Shown: positions 1 to 4,813, numbered from the stretch's first letter. The stretch: DNA of 5,439 nucleotides from Bacteroidota bacterium (GCA_023427575.1 JAEZAY010000015.1:1-5439), one strand, 5' to 3'. The notes: a model not told the origin generated them from the sequence alone. Numbers and translations: made by a program.

Positions 1-10
1 AGAAATTATT

Positions 11-80
11 ATTGTCCGGGTAAATATTCAGTCGGCCCCGGAAGAAATCCGTTCAAAAAATTGAGACGAAGGGCGGTGAT
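11..80 (+). repeat. Composite repeat head, copy A
   Basis: This is the first of three related non-coding 'head' blocks, each followed in its own orientation by an octamer array. It contains GTCCGGGTAAA (14-24), a 20-bp block at 34-53 that matches 19 of 20 positions at 195-214 in copy B, and AAAATTGAGAC (57-67), which differs by one base from copies B and C. It ends in a degenerate octamer (GGTGAT) just before the array at 81. It lies close to the window edge, so its true left end is not visible. Function is unknown; similarity to the other copies is seen directly. Confidence 0.75.
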
Positions 81-160
81 AATGTGATAATGTGAAAATG
101 TGCAAATGTGCGAACGTGCCAATGTGCTTATGTGGATATGTGATAATTTGATAATGCGAT
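81..160 (+). repeat. Octamer tandem array 1 (10 units of AATGTGNN)
   Basis: Ten consecutive 8-bp units occur without a single indel. Positions 1-6 are close to AATGTG, with single substitutions in AACGTG, TATGTG, AATTTG and AATGCG. The last two bases vary in the order AT, AA, CA, CG, CC, CT, GA, AT, AT, AT. Similar low-complexity arrays are, to my knowledge, seen between genes in some Bacteroidota genomes, but I know of no assigned function. Reverse-strand reading frames through it are artefacts of the repeat. Confidence 0.9.
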
Positions 161-240
161 AATCATTGGTGTCCGGGTAAAATGTATTTCCCGTGGCCTC
201 GGAAGAAATCCGTTAAGAAAATTGAAACGGACGCAGTGCG
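161..240 (+). repeat. Composite repeat head, copy B
   Basis: This 80-bp spacer separates octamer arrays 1 and 2. It opens with TCATTGGTGTCCGG (163-176), which recurs perfectly in inverted orientation at 590-603. It then carries GTCCGGGTAAA, the 20-bp block at 195-214 shared with copy A (19 of 20), and AAAATTGAAAC (218-228), which is identical in the inverted copy C. It ends in a degenerate unit GCAGTGCG before the next array. It is the most complete head in the window. Confidence 0.8.
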
Positions 241-336
241 AATGTGCGAATGTGCGAATTTGCCAATGTGGAAATGTGATAATTTGATAATTTGATAATG
301 TGATAGTGTGCGAATTTGCGAATGTGCGAATGTGCA
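241..336 (+). repeat. Octamer tandem array 2 (12 units of AATGTGNN)
   Basis: Twelve uninterrupted 8-bp units occur in exact register, with cores AATGTG, AATTTG or AGTGTG. Terminal dinucleotides run CG, CG, CC, GA, AT, AT, AT, AT, CG, CG, CG, CA. The run CG-CC-GA-AT-AT-AT follows the same order as in array 1 (which has one extra CT unit), suggesting that head plus array were duplicated together. The array is followed at 336-347 by AAAATGAAACGG, which resembles the end of a head block with one base missing. Confidence 0.9.
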
Positions 337-404
337 AAATGAAACGGAAGGCGTAAAATAAAAACAAGTCACAACTAAAGAATATAACTGTCCGGATTTG
401 AATG

Positions 405-436
405 TGCACATTTGCACATTGGCACATTTGCACATT
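405..436 (-). repeat. Octamer tandem array 3, inverted (4 units)
   Basis: Read on the minus strand from 436 to 405, this is four exact octamers: AATGTGCA, AATGTGCC, AATGTGCA, AATGTGCA. Its inner end overlaps a perfect 12-bp palindrome, AATGTGCACATT (401-412), which marks the point where repeat orientation flips. Being inverted relative to arrays 1 and 2, it could pair with them in single-stranded DNA or RNA. Confidence 0.88.
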
Positions 437-603
437 CCCTTATGCCGGAAGTTTCAATTTTTAGGATTTATTCCGCAGCCCGATTTTTTTGCTCTACTTT
501 TTTTCTAAAAAAAAGTGGAATCGGTTATTTACAATGACTGCTCCTAATTCACTATTGACAAAGGTTTCGCGTGAATGGAAAATTATTAACCGGACACCAA
601 TGA
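437..603 (-). repeat. Composite repeat head, copy C (inverted, with about 100 bp extra)
   Basis: Read on the minus strand, this begins with TCATTGGTGTCCGG (603-590), continues with TTAATAATTTTCC, and later carries CGGAATAAATCC (475-464; 11 of 12 versus copy B) and AAAATTGAAAC (461-451; 11 of 11). It then runs into octamer array 3. The order of motifs is the same as in copy B. Compared with B, roughly 100 bp lie between the GTCCGG end and the CGGAA block, including the hairpin at 480-524. Homology of the blocks is seen directly; an insertion is inferred. Confidence 0.65.
480..524. other. Long A/T-rich stem-loop
   Basis: ACTTTTTTT (496-504) pairs with AAAAAAAGT (508-516) around a 3-nt loop. 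About three further pairs (493-495 with 517-519, one of them G-T) extend the stem. Alternatively, an outer CCGATT (480-485) pairs with AATCGG (519-524). With homopolymer arms on both strands it could act as a weak bidirectional terminator or as a cruciform. It lies within the extra sequence of head copy C. No neighbouring gene ends here, so terminator function is unproven. Confidence 0.5.
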
Positions 604-926
604 TGTTGAAATAACAGTATAGAATAACCGATTTTGAATCGTTCATTTCTTTACCATGTTTATGATCCTGATTTTGATAAACAAGGTGTGAGCTCTGGTT
701 CGTTATATTTATTAAGGCGAATAAGGTTAAGATTTTAAAGATGAAGTATTAAATCCGGGTTGTTATACATTTATTTTACGCATTTGATAAAGCAGGCATT
801 GAGAAAGGTGGAAGATTCAATCACATTAATATGTTTATTTAATCACATCATTTGATATCAATTACATCACATTAAAACCACATGATTTTGAGGTTCAAAA
901 ATTAGGAACTGACATCACTCTGTGTT
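604..926. other. AT-rich intergenic region without a recognisable gene
   Basis: I find no coding region or RNA gene. AATAACCGATT (623-633) is an 11-bp perfect inverse of AATCGGTTATT (519-529), and CGATT-TTG-AATCG makes a small hairpin near 629-641. CACATTAA recurs at 822-829 and 868-875, and again at 938-945 just after the promoter-like site. TCACAT occurs at 821, 843 and 867. These may be chance in AT-rich DNA or regulator sites for the gene starting at 964. Confidence 0.5.
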
Positions 927-934
927 TATTTTTG
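927..934 (+). promoter_or_regulatory. Bacteroidota-type -7 element for the gene at 964
   Basis: TATTTTTG fits the TAnnTTTG -7 consensus of the Bacteroidota primary sigma factor. A clear TTG at the -33 position is missing (TTAG at 902-905 is the nearest). The implied leader is about 25 nt, similar to that of the other two barrel genes. Confidence 0.5.
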
Positions 935-963
935 CTCCACATTAAACTATTTAAAAATTACTT

Positions 964-1467
964 ATGAAAAAGATTTTTTTGCTTTTTGTTTGTGCAGCAT
1001 CATTCGGTTTGGCCAATGCGCAGAGTGCAAAGCCGGTTGAATTTTCTGCAGGTGTAAACCTTGGTCTTCCTATTGGGGATTTTGGTAAATCCCATTCTTT
1101 CGGATTTGGCTTTGAAGGATTGGGTGAATACAAGATCTCCGATGCAGCTTCATTGACCGGTTCATTGGGTTACACTCATTTTATTGGAAAAGAAATCGTG
1201 GAAGGCTTTAAAGCTAAAGGGCTGGGCGTTATTCCAATACTTGTTGGCGGCCGCTATTATCCAAGCAACGAATTTTTTGTTGGAGCTAAACTGGGCTACG
1301 GTATTTTTACCGGTGGCGGTGATGGCGGTGCTTTTACACTGGTGCCCCAGGTAGGTTACAATGCTGAAAAATATCAGTTGGCATTGGGTTATAATTTCCT
1401 GTCGCAGAGCGGAGGCAATGCATCCTATTTTGGTTTATCCGGGGTGTATAAGTTCAGCAACAAGTAA
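964..1467 (+). CDS. Outer-membrane beta-barrel protein (porin-like, 167 aa)
   Basis: This is a small secreted protein predicted to fold as a beta-barrel in the outer membrane; its ligand or role cannot be told from the sequence. Residues 1-19 form a signal peptide (KK, then a hydrophobic stretch, ending A-N-A) with Gln20 at +1, as in many Bacteroidota SPase I substrates. The mature part alternates short polar turns with amphipathic, Gly/aromatic-rich strands, for example around residues 26-45, 83-100 and 103-117. It ends in an aromatic-rich strand (YKF) three residues before the C-terminus. Length and pattern suit the OMP_b-brl (PF13505-like) superfamily. The ATG start directly precedes the signal peptide; no Shine-Dalgarno is seen, as is normal for the phylum. 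It has its own promoter-like element and a strong terminator, so it is probably monocistronic. Confidence 0.85.
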   Translation: MKKIFLLFVCAASFGLANAQSAKPVEFSAGVNLGLPIGDFGKSHSFGFGFEGLGEYKISDAASLTGSLGYTHFIGKEIVEGFKAKGLGVIPILVGGRYYPSNEFFVGAKLGYGIFTGGGDGGAFTLVPQVGYNAEKYQLALGYNFLSQSGGNASYFGLSGVYKFSNK

Positions 1468-1475
1468 AAATTATA

Positions 1476-1505
1476 AAAGGCGGCTAAAAGGCCGCCTTTG
1501 TTTTT
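1476..1505 (+). terminator. Rho-independent terminator after the first barrel gene
   Basis: AAAGGCGGC (1476-1484) pairs perfectly with GCCGCCTTT (1491-1499) around a 6-nt loop, followed by GTTTTT. The GC-rich stem and the T run lie 9 bases after the stop codon. Confidence 0.92.
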
Positions 1506-1585
1506 AATTAAAAGATTTATTCGGATATAACTGTCATGGGCACCTTTTTTTTGCTTTCACACAATAAAATAGTTTTTGCTAATTA

Positions 1586-1616
1586 TTGCATTATAGATCT
1601 GCTTTTTTTAGGTTTG
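1586..1616 (+). promoter_or_regulatory. Bacteroidota-type promoter for the gene at 1648
   Basis: TTG (1586-1588), a 20-nt spacer and TAGGTTTG (1609-1616) match the TTG-N19/20-TAnnTTTG consensus. This is the best promoter match in the window. The expected start of transcription is around 1620, giving a leader of roughly 28 nt. Confidence 0.72.
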
Positions 1617-1647
1617 TCCTGCATTTAATATCCTTAAAAAACTAAAC

Positions 1648-2192
1648 ATGAAAAAATTCGTTTTTTTTATGGCCTTGCTGGCCATTGTTGGTACATTGAA
1701 AGCGCAGGATCTCCCAAACAGGAATGCCATTAAGATTAATCCGCTTTCCCTGTTCTTTGCTACCGGGAACGTTTCGTATGAAAGAGCCGTTTCTACAAAC
1801 CAGTCTTTCCAGTTTGGATTGTTTTATTCCGGTGTAAGTATTAGCGACGTAAAGTATTCAGGTCTTGGAATTACCCCTGAATACCGTTTTTACATTGCAG
1901 GTAAAAAGGAAGCGCTGAATGGCGTTTACGTGGCACCATTCCTGCGATACCAGAATTTTTCCCTAAAAGATAAAGAGTCAAATGATGAAACCTCTTTTAG
2001 TTCATTTGGCGGAGGCGCAGTAGCAGGCTGCAGAAAATGTGGTCCGGCGGCTTTGTACTCGACCTCTTCGTGGGCCCTGCCTATAATTCTGGAAAGTTTA
2101 AAAATGAATCTGATGAAGACAGTTTCGATTTAAGCTCCGGCATCAGCGGTTTTGGGCTTAGAACCGGAATAACCCTTGGTTTTTCCTTTTAA
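1648..2192 (+). pseudogene. DUF3575-like outer-membrane beta-barrel gene, frameshifted
   Basis: The frame opened at 1648 encodes a 19-residue signal peptide with Gln20 at +1. It continues with motifs typical of DUF3575-type barrels: INPLSLFF (residues 30-37), an SYERAV strand, GITPEYRFYI, and GVYVAPFLRYQNF. After residue 127 (GGGAVAG) it becomes atypical and Cys-rich and stops at 2133 (161 aa). The continuation is intact in the frame beginning with CAG at 2031: WSGGFVLDLFVGPAYNSG, then a last strand ending ITLGFSF before TAA at 2190-2192. One base appears to be missing around 2029-2037; restoring it gives about 181 aa, a normal size with a C-terminal Phe. As it stands the product lacks the final strands needed for barrel assembly. 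It could be a true recent mutation or a sequencing/assembly error; the rest of the gene shows no decay. Confidence 0.85.
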
Positions 2193-2220
2193 GAGCATTC
2201 CATCTGCAACAATATTTTCT

Positions 2221-2250
2221 TCCCGGTTTTTTACCGGGATTTTTTTTTGT
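2221..2250 (+). terminator. Rho-independent terminator after the DUF3575-like gene
   Basis: TCCCGGT (2221-2227) pairs with ACCGGGA (2233-2239) around a TTTTT loop and is followed by a run of nine T (2240-2248). It lies 29 bases after the TAA at 2192 and 88 bases after the premature stop at 2133. This placement supports 2192 as the original gene end. Confidence 0.92.
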
Positions 2251-2255
2251 TTTTA

Positions 2256-2496
2256 AGCTTCGGTTATTGCTGATTTCAATTGAATTGAGTATTTTAATAT
2301 AACAATAAAACTTCCCGGGATAAAGTAATTGTTTATCGTTTTTTTATCTGACGAATTCTTCACTTAACCGTACTGTGCAGTACATTATGCCTGATCAGGG
2401 CATGCTTATCCATACCCATTGGATCCTGCCTGTTTTATCGCCCCGGAAAACCTCCATGCCCCGTATAGCTTCACTGTTAAACGCCCGTTTATGTGA
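2256..2496. other. Intergenic region with two palindromes
   Basis: There is no coding region. GTACTG-TG-CAGTAC (2370-2383) is a perfect 6-bp-arm inverted repeat. Four bases further on, ATGCC (2387-2391) pairs with GGCAT (2399-2403) around a CCTGATCAGG palindrome (2390-2399). They lie about 115-125 bases upstream of the promoter-like site at 2497, where a regulator could bind. Neither is followed by a T run, so they are not terminators. A role as operators is inference. Confidence 0.4.
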
Positions 2497-2526
2497 TTGA
2501 CAAGCGTTTTCACAGAATGTATTTTG
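2497..2526 (+). promoter_or_regulatory. Promoter-like site for the gene at 2556
   Basis: TTGACA (2497-2502) lies 17 nt before TATTTTG (2520-2526). Read as a Bacteroidota promoter this is TTG-N20-TATTTTG, one base short of the usual -7 element but with the same spacing as the site at 1586-1616. It places transcription start near 2530. That is downstream of the in-frame ATG at 2493, so it supports translation from 2556. Confidence 0.5.
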
Positions 2527-2555
2527 TTGGATCATTCATTCACAAAACTTTTTTT

Positions 2556-3131
2556 ATGAAAAAATTATTCTTATTAGTCATGCTGGCGATCTCTTTCGCC
2601 GCCCTGAATGCGCAGGTTAAACTCGGACTGAAGGGCGGGGTCAATCTGGCCAATGTAGTTGGCGATGATGTAGAAAATTCGGATCTGAGAATCGGCTTTC
2701 ATGCCGGTGCACTGGTTCAGGTTCCGGTTATCGGCGGATTTATGGTTCAGCCCGAGGCTGTTTTTTCCTCACAGGGTTGGAAATCCGAAGAAAGCGGTGA
2801 AGAAGCCAAAGCCATTCTTTCTTACGTTAACATCCCGGTGCTGGCGAAATACAGAACCAATTCCGGATTTTTTGTTGAAGCCGGTCCGCAAGTTGGTTTT
2901 CTATTAAGTGCCAAAGCAAAAGTTGGCGACGAAAAGGGGGACATAAAGGATGGTTTGAAGACCACCGATTTTTCCGTGGCTCTCGGACTGGGATATGAAT
3001 CCAATATGGGAATCGGAGTGAATGCCGGTTACAACCTGGGCTTATCTACCCTGGATGAAGAAGGAGAAGCCAAGGTAAAAAACAGCGTAATTCAGGTAGG
3101 CGTCTATTATTTGTTTGGCGGATCCAAATAA
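2556..3131 (+). CDS. Outer-membrane beta-barrel protein (PorT-like/OMP_b-brl_2, 191 aa)
   Basis: This is a predicted small outer-membrane barrel of the common Bacteroidota 'porin family' type (PF13568-like); its physiological role is unknown. The signal peptide is residues 1-19 (MKKL, hydrophobic core, ALNA) with Gln20 at +1. Family hallmarks are VKLGLKGGVNLANV just after cleavage, VQPEAVFSSQGW, the YVNIPVLAKY strand, FVEAGPQVGFLLSAKAKV, then GLGYESNMGIGVNAGYNLGLS and a final strand VGVYYLFGG. An in-frame ATG at 2493 would add 21 residues in front of the signal peptide and lies at the predicted promoter, so 2556 is chosen. It is monocistronic by its own promoter-like site and terminator. Confidence 0.88.
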   Translation: MKKLFLLVMLAISFAALNAQVKLGLKGGVNLANVVGDDVENSDLRIGFHAGALVQVPVIGGFMVQPEAVFSSQGWKSEESGEEAKAILSYVNIPVLAKYRTNSGFFVEAGPQVGFLLSAKAKVGDEKGDIKDGLKTTDFSVALGLGYESNMGIGVNAGYNLGLSTLDEEGEAKVKNSVIQVGVYYLFGGSK

Positions 3132-3148
3132 TTTGTTCGATTGAATGT

Positions 3149-3186
3149 AAAAAGGTTGCTGGTTTCGGCAACCTTTTTCGTTTTTT
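3149..3186 (+). terminator. Rho-independent terminator after the third barrel gene
   Basis: AAAAAGGTTGC (3149-3159) pairs perfectly over 11 bp with GCAACCTTTTT (3168-3178) around an 8-nt loop. Two bases later come six T (3181-3186). Its symmetric A/T flanks could also work in the reverse direction. It separates the barrel genes from pyrR. Confidence 0.92.
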
Positions 3187-3210
3187 ATGGTTAATGCAGA
3201 AACCTTGCTT

Positions 3211-3218
3211 TAATTTTA
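3211..3218 (+). promoter_or_regulatory. -7-like element for pyrR
   Basis: TAATTTTA (followed by GC) differs from TAnnTTTG only in the last base. A poor -33 match (TGG at 3188-3190) lies exactly 20 nt upstream, inside the tail of the preceding terminator. Transcription starting near 3222 would exclude the ATG at 3194 and leave a leader of about 11 nt before the TTG at 3233. Confidence 0.4.
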
Positions 3219-3232
3219 GCAAAAATTCATTG

Positions 3233-3784
3233 TTGAAAACGATATTGAACGAGCAGCAACTTTTAATAACCATTAAAAGACTGGCGCATCAGATTCTTGA
3301 AAATCATGTCGCACTTAAAGAAACTGTCCTGATCGGGCTTCAGCCCCGTGGGGTTTTTTTATCGGATCAACTGGTAGATGAAATGAAAAAGCTGGTTGAT
3401 CCAACTTCCATTCAATACGGAATTCTCGATATCACCTTTTATCGGGATGATATCCGCAATTCCTTGCACGTTCCCACGGAAACGGATATCCCTTTTTCAG
3501 TGGAAAACAAAAATATTGTGCTGATCGATGATGTTCTTTACACAGGTCGGACTATTCGTGCGGCACTTGATGCCCTTCTCGACCTGGGCCGGCCATCTAA
3601 AGTGGAACTTTGTGTTCTTATCGACCGGCGGTTCAGCCGTCAGTTTCCCATTCAGCCCGACTATGTTGGCAAGTCCATCGACTCAATCATATCCCAGAAA
3701 GTAAAAGTATTCTGGAAATCCAGGGATGAAAAACAGGAAGTGGTATTGCTTGAACAGGTTCGCAGCGAGGAACCTGTTGAATAG
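3233..3784 (+). CDS. pyrR: Bifunctional PyrR: uracil phosphoribosyltransferase / pyrimidine operon regulator (183 aa)
   Basis: PyrR converts uracil and PRPP to UMP in the cytosol. In several phyla it also controls pyr genes by binding mRNA when UMP is high. The PRPP-binding loop VLIDDVLYTGRT lies at residues 96-107 (counted from the TTG start), with the LQPRG loop at 36-40, DITFYRDD at 66-73, and the PyrR-typical LIDRRFSRQFPIQPDYVGK ending at residue 147. The TTG at 3233 gives KTILNEQQ, the usual N-terminus, and 183 aa against 181 in B. subtilis. An in-frame ATG at 3194 would add 13 unlike residues and lies upstream of the -7-like element, though it cannot be excluded. The gene is followed 82 bp later by pyrB. 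No attenuator hairpin or recognisable Bacillus-type PyrR RNA site is visible, so its regulatory role here is uncertain. Confidence 0.92.
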   Translation: MKTILNEQQLLITIKRLAHQILENHVALKETVLIGLQPRGVFLSDQLVDEMKKLVDPTSIQYGILDITFYRDDIRNSLHVPTETDIPFSVENKNIVLIDDVLYTGRTIRAALDALLDLGRPSKVELCVLIDRRFSRQFPIQPDYVGKSIDSIISQKVKVFWKSRDEKQEVVLLEQVRSEEPVE

Positions 3785-3824
3785 TTATGGACATTTGAGG
3801 CAGAACGGCCCGGAATCAAAAACA

Positions 3825-3857
3825 TTTGGCTACTAATCCGCAGATCCTGTAACTTCG
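3825..3857 (+). promoter_or_regulatory. Promoter-like site immediately before pyrB
   Basis: TTTG (3825-3828) and TAACTTCG (3850-3857, one mismatch to TAnnTTTG) are 21 nt apart. The -7-like element ends only 9 bases before the pyrB ATG, so a transcript from here would have a leader of a few nucleotides. pyrB may instead, or also, be read through from pyrR, as no terminator lies between them. Confidence 0.35.
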
Positions 3858-3866
3858 CTTCCTGAA

Positions 3867-4802
3867 ATGCAACTTTCAGTAAAACACCTTCTCGGCATAA
3901 AAGATCTTCAGGCGCAAGACATACAAATCATTCTTGATACCGCAACCCAATTCAAAGAAGTTCTGCAGCGCCCTATTAAAAAAGTTCCTTCATTGCGCGA
4001 TGTAACCATCGTAAATCTCTTCTTCGAAAATTCAACCCGAACGCGAATTTCATTTGAACTGGCCGAAAAAAGGCTGAGTGCCGATACCATAAATTTTACC
4101 GCCAGTGCATCATCGGTATCTAAGGGCGAAACCCTGTTGGATACGGTGAACAATATTCTGTCGATGAAGGTAGATATGGTGGTTATGCGCCATAGTGCCA
4201 GCGGCGCTCCCCACTTTCTGGCCCGCCATATTCCGGCCGCCATCGTAAATGCCGGGGACGGCATCAATGAACACCCGACCCAGGGTTTGCTGGATGCATT
4301 TTCAATCCGTGAAAAACTGGGTACTCTGGAAGGAAAAAAAGTGGCCATCATCGGCGATGTAATGCACTCGCGGGTGGCAATGAGTAATTTGTACCTGCTC
4401 AAAAAAATGGGAGCTGAAGTGATGGTTGCCGGTCCGCCAACCCTCATTCCAAAATATCTGGAAGAAGCCTTTGATGTAAGAGTGGAATATAACCTGCGTA
4501 AAGCGCTTCAGTGGTGTGATGTTGCCAATGTATTACGGATACAACTGGAGCGGCAGAATCAGGTGCTGTTCTCCTCGCTGCGCGAATACAACCTGGCTTA
4601 TGGAATTACCCGCTCGCTGCTGGATAGCCTGGATAAAGAGATTGTGATCATGCACCCGGGTCCGATCAACCGGGGTGTGGAACTCGACAGTGATGTGGCA
4701 GACAGCAATCAGTCGATCATTTTGCAGCAGGTTGAAAATGGGGTAGCGGTGCGTATGGCCGTCCTTTATTTACTGTCGGGTGGCCGGCAGATTTCTTCCT
4801 GA
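3867..4802 (+). CDS. pyrB: Aspartate carbamoyltransferase catalytic subunit (311 aa)
   Basis: PyrB joins carbamoyl phosphate and L-aspartate to N-carbamoyl-L-aspartate, the committed step of pyrimidine synthesis, in the cytosol. The carbamoyl-phosphate domain shows FENSTRTR (residues 53-60), the mobile loop SSVSKGET (82-89) with Lys86, MRH (107-109) and NEHPTQGLLD (134-143). The aspartate domain shows GDVMHSRVA (163-171), LRIQ (223-226) and HPGPINRGVE (263-272). All expected active-site residues are present and the length is normal. The ATG at 3867 begins a typical N-terminus (LSVKHLLGIKDL). No pyrI regulatory-chain gene follows; coaD comes next. Together with pyrR just upstream this suggests UMP-responsive control by PyrR rather than allosteric PyrI, which is inference because pyrI could lie elsewhere. 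Confidence 0.97.
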   Translation: MQLSVKHLLGIKDLQAQDIQIILDTATQFKEVLQRPIKKVPSLRDVTIVNLFFENSTRTRISFELAEKRLSADTINFTASASSVSKGETLLDTVNNILSMKVDMVVMRHSASGAPHFLARHIPAAIVNAGDGINEHPTQGLLDAFSIREKLGTLEGKKVAIIGDVMHSRVAMSNLYLLKKMGAEVMVAGPPTLIPKYLEEAFDVRVEYNLRKALQWCDVANVLRIQLERQNQVLFSSLREYNLAYGITRSLLDSLDKEIVIMHPGPINRGVELDSDVADSNQSIILQQVENGVAVRMAVLYLLSGGRQISS

Positions 4803-4813
4803 TCCCTTTCCTA

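Larger units (their letters stand above)
163..603. repeat. MITE- or foldback-like composite with 14-bp terminal inverted repeats
   Basis: Perfect inverted repeats TCATTGGTGTCCGG (163-176) and CCGGACACCAATGA (590-603) bound a 441-bp block. Going inward from each end the block has a head and then an octamer array, with the two arrays facing each other around the 401-412 palindrome. There is no transposase and I see no convincing target-site duplication in the flanks. It may be a non-autonomous element, or two head-plus-array units that came to lie in opposite orientation. Mobility is inference only. Confidence 0.45.

Noticed and set aside
128..435. Two overlapping minus-strand open frames (128-433 and 163-435) of about 90-100 codons
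   Set aside because: They are translations of the octamer repeats: 8 bp read in three phases gives an 8-residue periodic, His/Ile/Thr-rich peptide. They cross head and array boundaries with no domain.
81..436. CRISPR array
   Set aside because: Units are 8 bp in direct tandem with no unique spacers, and there are no cas genes. The 80-bp heads between arrays are themselves repeats.
1..603. Complete insertion sequence or transposase remnant
   Set aside because: No transposase-like peptide is found in any frame and no target-site duplication is evident. Only repeat architecture supports mobility.
2029..2040. Programmed -1 frameshift in the DUF3575-like gene
   Set aside because: The AAA codon at 2035-2037 could slip back onto 2034-2036, but there is no X-XXY-YYZ heptamer and no following hairpin that I can see. 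Such control is not known for this family as far as I am aware, so a mutation or sequencing error is simpler.
2493..2555. 21-residue N-terminal extension of the third barrel protein
   Set aside because: It would put non-signal residues before a perfect signal peptide and overlaps the predicted promoter.
2822..3004. Short minus-strand frame in the third barrel gene, and similar frames at 951-1133, 3046-3273, 4845-5099 and 5102-5317
   Set aside because: All are antisense to convincing genes or cross terminators, and their peptides show no recognisable features.
3908..4447. Minus-strand open frame of 179 codons inside pyrB
   Set aside because: It is an antisense shadow of a well-conserved gene, with no domain and no promoter or start signals of its own.
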